64,000 bases of DNA, taken from contig NZ_NFIV01000006.1 in the NCBI RefSeq assembly GCF_002159555.1, forward strand, positions 143,502 through 207,501, written 5' to 3'. The DNA comes from Muribaculum sp. An289 (GTDB lineage Bacteria > Bacteroidota > Bacteroidia > Bacteroidales > UBA932). Below are positions 53,619 through 62,419 of the stretch, piece by piece. The position numbers were made by a program, and so were the translations under genes. The notes below the pieces were generated by a model. That model saw nothing but the letters and a program-made list of their open reading frames with translations. It searched no databases and was not told the DNA's origin. How positions within the stretch are numbered: position 1 is the first letter of the stretch; each line of letters starts with the position of its first letter.

Positions 53619-54722
53619 TCAGAAGCCGACCTGAAGCTGGGTGATGAACAAATGCGAGGAGGGGATGCCGCTGTAGACACCTTTGCTGCCCCGGGAGCGC
53701 TGCTGGTAGACGTACTGCGCCTGGAGCCTGCATTTGCGGTAAATGTTCCATTGTAGGCCGATGATGTAGTTGCACTGCCAGTCGTTGAGGGCGATATTCC
53801 GGTCTAAGTAATCCACTGAGGCTATTATGTCCAGAAACTTTGCGGGAGAACCGGTCAGTGTTGCGTATGCTCCTCGGCTTTTTACCGATGCATCAGTACC
53901 CTCCATGTATTCGCTCCGGAGATACGCCGGCCCCGTTTTTATTTCCAATCCCGCGCTCCATCTGTTCCTGCGGTAGGTGTCTCCGGCCATAAAAGCTCCG
54001 TAGGGATTGTCGGCCTTTGCAGTACCCTCTCCGATGTAGGCGGAACCGTGCAGCTTGAGAATACTCGCCGGCCTTAAAGCCAGGCTTGCGACAACGTCTT
54101 TTCTGTTGTTGGTCTCGGCAGTATTGTATGGCTCTCCGCTGAACACGCCGATGCGGTATTCAAAGAGATTACGGCGGTCCTGGCCTATTTTGAAAAATGC
54201 GCCTCCGACTTCCAGCCCCAGGTCCCTGCCGGCTCCTCCTCCGAAGCAGATGTCAGAGCCGTCGATGCCCGCAAGGTATTGGACGGCCTGGGCTCCATTT
54301 ATTATTTCAAGGACGGAGGGAGACATATTGCTCTCGATGGTAAACGGTGTCTTATACTGTCCTATCCGGATATAGAATGCCTCTGCCGGGCAGTATCTGA
54401 CGTACAGTTCATGAAGCCTGAATTTGACCAGGTCGGCCATGAAATAGAGGTCAATATGACTGATCGGCTCGATGTCTGCGATTATCATGGCCCTGGTGAG
54501 ATTGAATTTGTTGAATGCCCCTTCATGCGCCATGTCGTAGGTGTCGTATTGATATCCTGCCTGGGCGTAGCCGCTGACACTTACTTTTTCCGAAAGGAAG
54601 CGGAGAAGTTTGCCGCTTTTCGGTTCATTTGAGCCGGCAATGAGTGTGTCTGCCGCCGCTGAAGAACTGATGTATGCGGCTGCGGTCAGGATTATGGTTA
54701 GGACAGTGGCCTTGATATTCAT
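53619..54722 (-). CDS. Porin-like outer-membrane protein (OprO/OprP family type)
   Basis: A 367-residue exported beta-barrel protein. Signal MNIKATVLTIILTAAAYISSSAAAD; first strands KVSVSGYAQAGYQYDTYD and ADIEPISHIDLYFMADLVKFRLHELYVRYCPAEAFYIRIGQYKTPFT, which match the phosphate-selective porin O/P family; end in SSHLFITQLQVGF with terminal Phe. Length is shorter than OprP itself. Monocistronic. It would form a diffusion channel in the outer membrane; specificity not known. Confidence 0.8.
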   Translation of the reverse strand: MNIKATVLTIILTAAAYISSSAAADTLIAGSNEPKSGKLLRFLSEKVSVSGYAQAGYQYDTYDMAHEGAFNKFNLTRAMIIADIEPISHIDLYFMADLVKFRLHELYVRYCPAEAFYIRIGQYKTPFTIESNMSPSVLEIINGAQAVQYLAGIDGSDICFGGGAGRDLGLEVGGAFFKIGQDRRNLFEYRIGVFSGEPYNTAETNNRKDVVASLALRPASILKLHGSAYIGEGTAKADNPYGAFMAGDTYRRNRWSAGLEIKTGPAYLRSEYMEGTDASVKSRGAYATLTGSPAKFLDIIASVDYLDRNIALNDWQCNYIIGLQWNIYRKCRLQAQYVYQQRSRGSKGVYSGIPSSHLFITQLQVGF

Positions 54723-54895
54723 GACTGTTTTCTTTGAATTTTCGTATGTCTTTTTTAAACAGGCGGCAAAAATAAGGATATTTCTGCATAAAAGGAATGT
54801 CAGGAGCAGTTTAAAAATTTTTCAAAAGGTCTGAAAATAATAATTTGGTGAAAAAAGACAGCGTTGTTATCCCGGAATGCAGGATAAAACGCAGC

Positions 54896-54951
54896 CCTGT
54901 TCGGCCCTTACCTGAAACGTTACCGGGAACGCGGCGGGGTTACGGTCAAAG
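54896..54951 (+). repeat. 56-base copy of an internal piece of the DUF454 gene
   Basis: Matches 52752-52807 at 53 of 56 positions, same orientation. The differences are A to T, A to G and A to G. Neither flank continues the match, so no second DUF454 gene is present here. Confidence 0.9.
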
Positions 54952-55024
54952 ATGACTTCGCAATGCGGTTGTAAAAGGAGTAATTATATGAGAATAATTA
55001 TGCATATAATTATAATGTTTTTCC

Positions 55025-55054
55025 TATATTTGCGATACTATTCCACGGAATAGT
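55025..55054 (+). promoter_or_regulatory. Orphan promoter with palindromic operator-like site
   Basis: TATATTTG (55025-55032) is followed by the perfect inverted repeat ACTATTCC-AC-GGAATAGT (55037-55054). A palindrome just downstream of a -7 box is a typical operator position. No convincing gene follows within 450 bases. Confidence 0.45.
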
Positions 55055-55444
55055 TACATATTATTTGATGAAAGTGTTTCGGCTTTTGTCCTTGACGTGA
55101 AATCTGGCAAATTTCGACAATAACAGGGATAAGCAAGCACTCGTCACCTTGTATCGATAAAGGTGTAGCACTATTGTGCAGCTCCATATTCGTACGGGTG
55201 TGGAGTTGTGTTTATTTGTTATTGGGCATTCCAGAGCCTCACGTCAGATGAACCGGATGACTCCACACTTGAACTGGATAACATTCTATATCTTTCTGAT
55301 TATCAAATTATACATTCAATACTCATTGTAATTTGATACCGCAAAGTTCCCGTCTAAAACGAAATCACATTAATAATTTGCACCACTACATAGCTTATAT
55401 AGATATCTTGTTATCCGAGTATTATTAAATCCCTAAAAATAGGT

Positions 55445-55476
55445 ATTGCCCGACAATTTCAAGCCTTGTACCTTTG
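55445..55476 (+). promoter_or_regulatory. Promoter of the TetR gene
   Basis: ATTG (55445-55448), 20 bases, TACCTTTG (55469-55476), 34 bases before the start codon. Confidence 0.75.
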
Positions 55477-55510
55477 CAGAAAAATTAAAAACAGACATTG
55501 TTCACTATAA

Positions 55511-56122
55511 ATGCAAGTGCTGAAAGAGGACATACGAGGTCGCATATTGACGGTTGCCAGACAACAATTCGAGAGGAAAGGCTATTCCAAGACTTCCATG
55601 CGCGAAATAGCGGAGTTGGCAGGTGTCGGTGTCGGGAACATCTACAACTATTTCACGAACAAAGATGAATTGTTCCGTGAGGTAGTCCGTCCTGTCTTGT
55701 GCGCTTTGGAAGCTATGCTGCAGGAACACCACGGCATACGGGGCGAGGATATTATGATGATGAGGTCGGAAACATACCTGAAATCCTGCATAGACGAATA
55801 TGTTTCATTGATTGACAAGCACCGCGCACTGATGGGAATCCTGTTGTTCCGTGCGCAAGGTTCTTCGTTGGAACGCTTCCGCGAGAATTATACCGACCGT
55901 TCTACAGAATTGGTCAAGGCGTGGTTCGCGTCCATGCAGCAGAAGCATCCCGAAATCAATACGGCAGTGTCCGATTTTATCATCCACCTGCATACGGTAT
56001 GGATGTTCACGATGTTCGAGGAACTGCTGATGCATTCCGTGCCCCGGCAGGAAATGGAGGCTATCTTGCACGATTACATACTGTTTGAAATTCAAGGTTG
56101 GAGGGCAATTATCAAGATATGA
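55511..56122 (+). CDS. TetR/AcrR-family transcriptional regulator
   Basis: A 203-residue repressor type. The HTH is at 8-52: ILTVARQQFERKGYSKTSMREIAELAGVGVGNIYNYFTNKDELF, the standard TetR_N domain. The rest is an all-helical ligand domain without a clear subfamily. It heads the cassette at 55.5-61.3 kb and probably senses the compound that the downstream transporters handle. A hairpin terminator separates it from the next gene, so it may be transcribed alone. Confidence 0.92.
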   Translation: MQVLKEDIRGRILTVARQQFERKGYSKTSMREIAELAGVGVGNIYNYFTNKDELFREVVRPVLCALEAMLQEHHGIRGEDIMMMRSETYLKSCIDEYVSLIDKHRALMGILLFRAQGSSLERFRENYTDRSTELVKAWFASMQQKHPEINTAVSDFIIHLHTVWMFTMFEELLMHSVPRQEMEAILHDYILFEIQGWRAIIKI

Positions 56123-56171
56123 GATACAGGCAATGCACATACAGACAATCAGCCACGTCAGGACGGCTGGC

Positions 56172-56208
56172 AAGGAGGAAATCTTCACGGAGGTTTCCTC
56201 CTTTTTTT
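56172..56208 (+). terminator. Strong hairpin between tetR and the methyltransferase
   Basis: AAGGAGGAAA pairs with TTTCCTCCTT around TCTTCACGGAGG, followed by six more T. It would stop tetR transcripts or act as an attenuator for the operon downstream. Confidence 0.85.
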
Positions 56209-56275
56209 ATGAACAAATCTGAATATCGTTCGCTATTGCGCGCCTTTCTCACGTTCACTATTAAATACTCAAAAT

Positions 56276-57097
56276 ATGAAACAGAAACACAAGTTTAAGA
56301 GCATCGTAGCGGAAACACTGCTTATTCCGCTATACATGAGAGCCAAAGAAAGCCGCCGGGATAATCCCATCCTGTATGACAAGGCTGCGGAGCGGTTGGC
56401 GGACAGTCTGGAATACGATTACTCCCAATTTGACGGGGCAAAACTGAGCGAAGTGGGATGCGTGGTGCGCGGCTGGTATTTCGACCGTGCCGTGCGGCGG
56501 TTCATCGAGACACACCCCAATCCCGTCGTGGTCAATGTAGGTTGCGGGCTGGACACCCGTTTCCAGCGCATCGGAGGCAAGAAAGCCATCTTCTATGACA
56601 TGGACTTGCCGGAAGTCATCGCCCTTCGCCGGGAACTGATACCCGAACAGCCTGGCAATCCTTATATCGCGGCATCTTTGCTGGAAACTGACTGGATGGA
56701 CGACCTGCGCCGCAGGCATCCCGACGGGGAATTTATCTTCATTGTGGAGGGTGTGCTGATGTATTTCTACGAGAAACAGGTTAAGAGCTTCCTGCACCAC
56801 GTGGCGAGCCGCTTCGGAGGCGGGGAACTGTGGTTCGACGTGTGCGGCACGATGATGAGCCGGCACGGCGTGAAGCCCGATTCGCTGCGCAAGCACGAGG
56901 CGCAAATCCGTTCCGGACTGAGCGACGGACACGTGGTGGAACAATGGGAACCGGCCTTGCAACTCATCGAGCAAGCCAACTACATGAAATTCTTCCGCCC
57001 GCGCTGGGGATTCTTTTTCGGACAGATACTGGGGCGGATGACACGGCTGTGCTACAAGTTTAGTTCGTTGCTTGGATATAGAATCATTGCAAAATAA
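56276..57097 (+). CDS. LCM/TcmP-type class I SAM methyltransferase
   Basis: A 273-residue methyltransferase of the leucine carboxyl methyltransferase / TcmP O-methyltransferase family. Hallmarks are VVVNVGCGLDTRFQRIGGKK near residue 87, YDMDLPEVIALRRELIP with the acidic residue that binds SAM, and FIVEGVLMYFYEKQVKSFL near 160. Family members methylate carboxylates or phenols of small molecules. It is the first gene of a tight operon (8 bases to the ABC gene). No TAnnTTTG box was found just before it. Confidence 0.88.
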   Translation: MKQKHKFKSIVAETLLIPLYMRAKESRRDNPILYDKAAERLADSLEYDYSQFDGAKLSEVGCVVRGWYFDRAVRRFIETHPNPVVVNVGCGLDTRFQRIGGKKAIFYDMDLPEVIALRRELIPEQPGNPYIAASLLETDWMDDLRRRHPDGEFIFIVEGVLMYFYEKQVKSFLHHVASRFGGGELWFDVCGTMMSRHGVKPDSLRKHEAQIRSGLSDGHVVEQWEPALQLIEQANYMKFFRPRWGFFFGQILGRMTRLCYKFSSLLGYRIIAK

Positions 57098-57105
57098 CAT
57101 CATAT

Positions 57106-58908
57106 ATGAAGAAATCAAAAAAGAAAGAAGGTTTGTCCCGCCTGTTCGAGATAGCCGGGCAGAAAAAGTGGCTGCTTATATTGGCAGGTCTGCTGTCGGC
57201 TGGCAGCGCAGTATGTATGCTTGTGCCTTATTGGGCTGTTTATGAAATCTTAAAAGAGCTGTTATCTCATGGCGTAAACCCTGCCGCTTCGGACGGAGTG
57301 GGCATGATGCGTTGGGGATGGATAGCCTTCGGGGGGCTTGTTGGCGGATTGGTATTGCTATATGCCGCCCTGATGTCCTCGCATGTGGCTGCTTTCCGCA
57401 TTCTGTATGGGTTGCGTGTCCGCCTGTCCGAGCATATCGGCAAGTTACCTTTGGGATATTTGAACAACACTTCCACGGGAGCCATCAAGAAAACGATGGA
57501 CCAGAACATCGAAAAGATAGAGGGCTTCATCGCCCACACTATTCCGGACTTGGTCAATGTAGTGGCAACAGTGGCGGTAATGCTGGTCATCTTTTTCTCT
57601 TTGGATGTGTGGCTGACAGTGGTCTGCCTGGCGGTCGTGGTGATTAGCCTTTTCCTGCAATTCTCCAACTTCATGGGGAAACGGGCAAGGGAGTTCATGT
57701 CCATCTATTATGATGCACAGGAAAAGATGAGCGCATCCGCCGTGCAATATGTGCGTGGAATGCCTGTCGTCAAGATTTTCGGGCAGAGTGTCCGCTCGTT
57801 CCGCCAGTTCAACGCCGAAATTCAGGCATACAAGACATTCGCCTTGAAATGTTGCGACACCTATCAGAACGGGATGATAGCGTTTACCGTCCTGCTCAAT
57901 TCGATGGTGACGTTCATCCTACCGATGGGCATCCTGCTGTTGCAAGCCAGTCCGCGATCGCTTTCATTGGCTGTGGTGTGGTTGTTCTTCATCATCATGG
58001 GGCCGGGCATGGCTTCACCCGTTTACAAACTGACCTTTTTAGGAGGCAATACACGAGACATCAACGAAGGGGTGAGCCGTATTGACCGCATATTGGAAAA
58101 GAAGCCTGTGCCGGAACCGGAACATCCGCAAGTGCCTGCCGCTTACGATGTTGAGTTCCGTCACGTGTCATTTTCCTACGAAAACACGGAACAGGGAACA
58201 CGGACGGAAGCCCTGCGTGATGTCAGTTTCATAGCTCCGCAGGGAAAGATAACCGCCCTTGTCGGTCCGTCTGGAAGCGGAAAATCAACGGTTGCCAACC
58301 TGATACCCCGGTTCTGGGATGTGGAGCAAGGGGAAATCTGCATAGGTGGTGTGGATATACGCCGGATAGCTACCGCAAAGCTGATGGACATGGTTTCATT
58401 CGTATTTCAAGACACCTTCCTTTTCTACGACACGCTGTATGAGAACATTGCCGTCGGCTCTTCGGATGCCACGAAAGAAAAAGTGATAGCTGCCGCAAAA
58501 GCCGCCCAATGCCATGACTTCATAGAGTGTCTGCCGCAAGGCTACGAAACACGGATAGGCGACAAAGGCGTATTCTTGTCCGGCGGCGAAGCCCAACGGA
58601 TATGTGTGGCCCGTGCCATATTGAAGAATGCGCCGATACTGGTACTGGACGAAGCGACAGCTTTCGCCGACCCTGAAAACGAGCATAAAATGCAGATGGC
58701 TTTACAGTCACTGATAAAGGACAAGACGGTCATCGTGATTGCTCATCGCCTTTCGTCCGTCATTTCCGCTCATCAGATTGTCGTAATGAAAGAAGGGCGC
58801 ATCGTACAGTGCGGAAGGCATGAACAACTGTCCGTGACCGAGGGCGTATATAAAAATATGTGGGATGCCTATACGAGCGCATACCATTGGACGTTGAACA
58901 AAAACTAA
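57106..58908 (+). CDS. ABC transporter half: fused permease and ATPase, first of a pair
   Basis: A 600-residue type IV ABC exporter half. Six helices in residues 15-310, then the ATPase: Walker A VGPSGSGKSTVANL near 386, signature LSGGEAQRICVARA near 490, Walker B ILVLDEATAFADPENE near 510, H-loop IAHRLSSV near 544. The D-loop FADPENE differs from the usual SALD and is often seen in siderophore/iron transporter halves of the YbtP/IrtA type. It probably forms a heterodimer with the gene at 59550. Both lie in the inner membrane. Confidence 0.92.
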   Translation: MKKSKKKEGLSRLFEIAGQKKWLLILAGLLSAGSAVCMLVPYWAVYEILKELLSHGVNPAASDGVGMMRWGWIAFGGLVGGLVLLYAALMSSHVAAFRILYGLRVRLSEHIGKLPLGYLNNTSTGAIKKTMDQNIEKIEGFIAHTIPDLVNVVATVAVMLVIFFSLDVWLTVVCLAVVVISLFLQFSNFMGKRAREFMSIYYDAQEKMSASAVQYVRGMPVVKIFGQSVRSFRQFNAEIQAYKTFALKCCDTYQNGMIAFTVLLNSMVTFILPMGILLLQASPRSLSLAVVWLFFIIMGPGMASPVYKLTFLGGNTRDINEGVSRIDRILEKKPVPEPEHPQVPAAYDVEFRHVSFSYENTEQGTRTEALRDVSFIAPQGKITALVGPSGSGKSTVANLIPRFWDVEQGEICIGGVDIRRIATAKLMDMVSFVFQDTFLFYDTLYENIAVGSSDATKEKVIAAAKAAQCHDFIECLPQGYETRIGDKGVFLSGGEAQRICVARAILKNAPILVLDEATAFADPENEHKMQMALQSLIKDKTVIVIAHRLSSVISAHQIVVMKEGRIVQCGRHEQLSVTEGVYKNMWDAYTSAYHWTLNKN

Positions 58909-58915
58909 AAGCAAT

Positions 58916-59536
58916 ATGAGAAAAAAGAACTTCTTAAACAAGGTCTTGCAAAACACAAGCTGTCCGCAAGGATTCTGGGGACGGATGATTTTGCGAGGGA
59001 TGAATCGTTTTCATGCATCTTTAGCCAATCGTGGCATGAAGCAAGTGGAATGGCAGCCTGAATGGAATGTGCTTGATATAGGCTGCGGTGGCGGTGCGAA
59101 TTTGAAACGTTTATTGAATTTATGTCCGAAAGGAAATATCTACGGCATAGACCTGTCAGAAGAAAGTGTTTCATTCGCCCAAAAGTACAACGAAAAAGAC
59201 TTGAATAAAAGATGTTTCATACAACAAGGGAATGTTTGTTCCTTGCCCTATAAAGAGGAAGCGTTTGATGCTGTCACAGCTTTTGAAACGGTCTATTTTT
59301 GGTCGCCTGTGAACAAGGCGTTGTCTGAGGTGGCGCGTGTGCTCCGAAAAGGAGGCTGTTTTCTTATCAGTTTGGAAGCGAGCGACCCCGAACTTGGAAA
59401 AATGTGGACGGAACGGATAGACGGAATGGTGGTTTATACTCCGGCAGAATTGGAAGAATGGTTGTATGAAGCCGGATTCTCATCTATCAGAACAATCCGT
59501 AAAAAAGAAGAAATACATATTATAGCACATAAATGA
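58916..59536 (+). CDS. UbiE/COQ5-like class I SAM methyltransferase
   Basis: A 206-residue methyltransferase: VLDIGCGGGANLKRLLNLCP near residue 50 (motif I), IYGIDLSEESVSFAQKYN, GNVCSLPYKEEAFDAVTAFETVYFW (post I and II) and VARVLRKGGCFLISLE (motif III). It sits between the two ABC half-transporters, 7 bases after the first and 13 before the second. Substrate unknown; in this setting a small molecule carried by the ABC pair, or one that resists it, is likely. Confidence 0.85.
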   Translation: MRKKNFLNKVLQNTSCPQGFWGRMILRGMNRFHASLANRGMKQVEWQPEWNVLDIGCGGGANLKRLLNLCPKGNIYGIDLSEESVSFAQKYNEKDLNKRCFIQQGNVCSLPYKEEAFDAVTAFETVYFWSPVNKALSEVARVLRKGGCFLISLEASDPELGKMWTERIDGMVVYTPAELEEWLYEAGFSSIRTIRKKEEIHIIAHK

Positions 59537-59549
59537 AAGAATTTAGAAT

Positions 59550-61280
59550 ATGAACGCAATCAAAAACATTACAATAGGACATACCGAACGGCTTTACAAG
59601 CCTGTGGGTTATACCATGCTTGCCAACTTGGTGAATATCGTGCCGTTTTGCCTTTCCATAGAGGCGATACGCATCATTTTCAATGCGTTTGACGGAAGCG
59701 GACAGCCACTCGATACGACCCGCTTGTGGTGGATATTCGCCGTTATGGCCATTTATATGCTGGTCATGGCTTTGGCGGAAAGGGCATCTTACCGTGCCAA
59801 TTTCCGTGGAGCATACGAAATGAGTGCTTCGGGACGCTTGTCGCTGGCGGAACATCTGCGGAAACTATCGTTGGGCTTCCTTTCAAGGCGTGACCCCGGC
59901 GACTTGTCCTCCATGCTTATTACGGATTTCATGATGGCAGAAACGGGAATCTCTCACCATCTGCCCCAATTGATGGGCGCAGTGGTAATGCCAGTGCTGG
60001 CTTTTGCTTCATTGATATGGATAGACTGGAGGATGGCGGTCAGTATGTTTGCCGCCTTGCCGCTTGCCTTGCTCGTCTTATGGGCAAGCACAAAGGCGCA
60101 GCAAAGTCTGAGCGGCAGGCAAATTCAAGCAAAAATAAATGCTGGAAATCGGTTGGAAGAATACTTACAGGGTATTCGTGTAATGAAAGCGTACAATCTG
60201 ATAGGTGACCGCTTTGTTAGGTTGCGCAATGCTTTTGCGGAACTTCGCCGTGCTTGCATCCGTCAGGAAGCCTTGTTAGGCCCGTTTGTTCTGTTGAGCA
60301 TTACTCTGGTACGTGCCGGGCTGACGATGATGGTACTGTGCGGCACTTACCTCTTGCTGGGAGGACAACTTTCTATCCTTGTGTTCGTGCTGTTTCTCGT
60401 AGTCGGTTCCCGTGTGTTCGACCCATTGACTTCCGCCCTGACCAATTTCACCGAGTTCCGATACTTTTCCATTGCAGGAGGACGTATCCTTTCCTTAATG
60501 AACGAGCCGGAAATGAAAGGAGAACGGCAATCCCCAGAGGCAGGCGACATCCGGTTTGAGCACGTATCGTTTGCCTATCAGGACAAGGAAGTGCTGCACG
60601 ACATAACCGTCACGCTCCCCAAAAACTCCTTGACAGCTCTTGTAGGCCCTTCGGGTAGTGGGAAAAGCACCGTGATGAAACTTTGCGCCCGTTTCTACGA
60701 CCCGCAGCAGGGACGCATCTTCTTTGGTGGTGTACCGATGGACGAGATAGCTCCCGAAAGTCTGATGAGCCACATTTCTATGGTGTTCCAGGATGTCTAT
60801 CTGTTTCAAGACACCATACGCAACAACATCCGTTTCGGCAAGACGAATGCGACGGACGAGGAAATCATTGCCGCCGCCAAGAAAGCCTGTTGCCACGACT
60901 TCATCATGCACTTGCCGCAAGGCTACGACACGATGGTTGGCGAAGGAGGCTGTACATTGTCCGGAGGCGAGAAACAACGCATATCCATTGCCCGTGCCAT
61001 GCTGAAAGACGCACAAGTCATCCTGCTGGATGAAGCTACCGCCTCGCTCGACCCTGAAAACGAAGTGGAGGTACAACGAGCCATCGACTCGTTGATTAAA
61101 GGACGTACCGTCATTGCCATTGCCCACAGGCTCAAAACAATCAAGGATGCCGACCGGATAATCGTTTTGGATAACGGACGGATAGAGGAAGAGGGCACAC
61201 ACGATGAGCTTGTCCGAAAAGAAGGGCTATATGCCCATTTGTGGAATATACAGGAAAGTATTTCGGGGTGGAAACTGTAG
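59550..61280 (+). CDS. ABC transporter half: fused permease and ATPase, second of a pair
   Basis: A 576-residue ABC exporter half. Helices lie in 1-300, then Walker A VGPSGSGKSTVMKL near 365, signature LSGGEKQRISIARAML near 469, Walker B VILLDEATASLDPENE near 490 and H-loop IAHRLKTI near 530. D-loop SLDPENE is canonical, unlike its partner, which fits a heterodimer. Last gene of the operon; 159 bases of A+T-rich sequence follow before the next frame. Confidence 0.92.
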   Translation: MNAIKNITIGHTERLYKPVGYTMLANLVNIVPFCLSIEAIRIIFNAFDGSGQPLDTTRLWWIFAVMAIYMLVMALAERASYRANFRGAYEMSASGRLSLAEHLRKLSLGFLSRRDPGDLSSMLITDFMMAETGISHHLPQLMGAVVMPVLAFASLIWIDWRMAVSMFAALPLALLVLWASTKAQQSLSGRQIQAKINAGNRLEEYLQGIRVMKAYNLIGDRFVRLRNAFAELRRACIRQEALLGPFVLLSITLVRAGLTMMVLCGTYLLLGGQLSILVFVLFLVVGSRVFDPLTSALTNFTEFRYFSIAGGRILSLMNEPEMKGERQSPEAGDIRFEHVSFAYQDKEVLHDITVTLPKNSLTALVGPSGSGKSTVMKLCARFYDPQQGRIFFGGVPMDEIAPESLMSHISMVFQDVYLFQDTIRNNIRFGKTNATDEEIIAAAKKACCHDFIMHLPQGYDTMVGEGGCTLSGGEKQRISIARAMLKDAQVILLDEATASLDPENEVEVQRAIDSLIKGRTVIAIAHRLKTIKDADRIIVLDNGRIEEEGTHDELVRKEGLYAHLWNIQESISGWKL

Positions 61281-61439
61281 ATAAAGATGTGTTAAATTGC
61301 AAACTTCGTTACCATCACTTCTGTATTGAATGTGCGGTGGCATTGGCTTACTGTATGAAGTCAGCATTATAATTGTCAGAAAATCTGAAAAGGAAACAAT
61401 CACAATAGTATAAACATTTAATCAATAGAGCCTATATCC

Positions 61440-62281
61440 ATGTCGGAATATATTGCCGGCGAGCACGCCAAATTTACAGACAAGTTGAAAAAACTGTACG
61501 GCGATGCCGTTTATCATTTGAATTATCTCCATGAGCAATATGCTGATAGTTTGGCGCGGGCGAGGAGGGAGTTTGTGCAGGACTCCATAGATAAGGAAAG
61601 GGCTGCTTATTATGCCAGGCTTAATGCTGAGCAGGAACGCCAATGGAAAGAGGATGAGCGTAATGCCCGGCAAGCATAACTCCGGACTTCCACCAGCCGG
61701 ATTCTCCGATAAAAACAAAGTCTTTCACCAATAGTTACGGAGCAAAGATTACATACAGTTATTATATGAAGGACGGGGAGGAAGTGAAACATGGCAAATA
61801 TTCAGCAAAACATAATTATAACGACTACAGATGGTGGTCCGGATGGGGTGAAGGATGGATATATTTGAATGGGTATGAATCATTTGAATGTGAATACCGT
61901 AACGGTGTGATGCATGGTAATTGGCACTATAGCAGGAATCTTACTAAAAATTCAACGTTCGGCAATAATCGTAATTGGAAACTGGACATACGTGTCAATT
62001 TGTATTGCGGACGGCTTGATGGAAATTTTAACATACAAAACGAATCTTTCATTTATAAAGGTTCGGCAAGTAAGGGAATCCTTAGCGAAATGACCATTAC
62101 GAAGTTCGACAATAGCCATTCTATAACGGTGCGGAGCAACCCTGACGGAGACAGGACTGATTTGAAAATATTGGTTATTCATGATGATGAATTACACAAT
62201 GCCGTTCTGTATGGCGAACTTCCGTTCATAAGGATTACTTGTCCTGTGACTGCTCCTAAGATACCATACATTATTCCATAG
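61440..62281 (+). pseudogene. Frameshifted MORN-like protein
   Basis: Two overlapping frames together look like one gene. The first (61440-61679) gives a charged helical segment, MSEYIAGEHAKFTDKLKKLY on to KERAAYYARLNAEQERQWKE. The second, open from 61664, runs without a stop through GEEVKHGKYSAKHNYNDYRW, GEGWIYLNGYESFECEYRNGVMHGNWHYSR and CGRLDGNFNIQ, which have a MORN-like spacing. The second has no ATG until 61766. A one-base shift between 61664 and 61679 would fuse them into about 275 residues. Function unknown. Either a disabled gene or a read error. Confidence 0.55.
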
Positions 62282-62307
62282 TATATGTAGGATAATGATT
62301 GCAATTC

Positions 62308-62352
62308 AAAAAAGCCGGACCTGAAGTCTTCCGACCTTGGACCCGGCTTTGG
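62308..62352 (-). terminator. Terminator of tnaA
   Basis: On the minus strand, AAAGCCGG pairs with CCGGCTTT around a structured 24-base loop, followed by TTTTTT. It lies about 70 bases beyond the tnaA stop. Confidence 0.75.
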
Positions 62353-62419
62353 AAATTGTCATGGGATATTCTCCATAGGCCTTTCGGCAACCACGGATTT
62401 TCTCCTCATAAACGAGATA

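Larger units (their letters stand above)
54952..55510. other. Left border region of the TetR/ABC cassette
   Basis: About 560 bases without a gene that I can support. It holds an isolated TATATTTG box with an adjacent palindrome (55025-55054), an imperfect hairpin with CAGCTCCAT / GTGGAGTTG near 55172-55208, and the tetR promoter at its right end. A 21-codon frame from 54988 is of low complexity and is not taken as a gene. Confidence 0.5.

Noticed and set aside
54988..55053. Short frame with many Ile and Met after AAAGGAG
   Set aside because: Twenty-one codons of low complexity that overlap a promoter and palindrome; no support as a peptide gene.
61281..61439. Integration end (att site) of the ABC cassette
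   Set aside because: No direct repeat of a tRNA end or of the left border sequence was found; the cassette's limits remain a guess.
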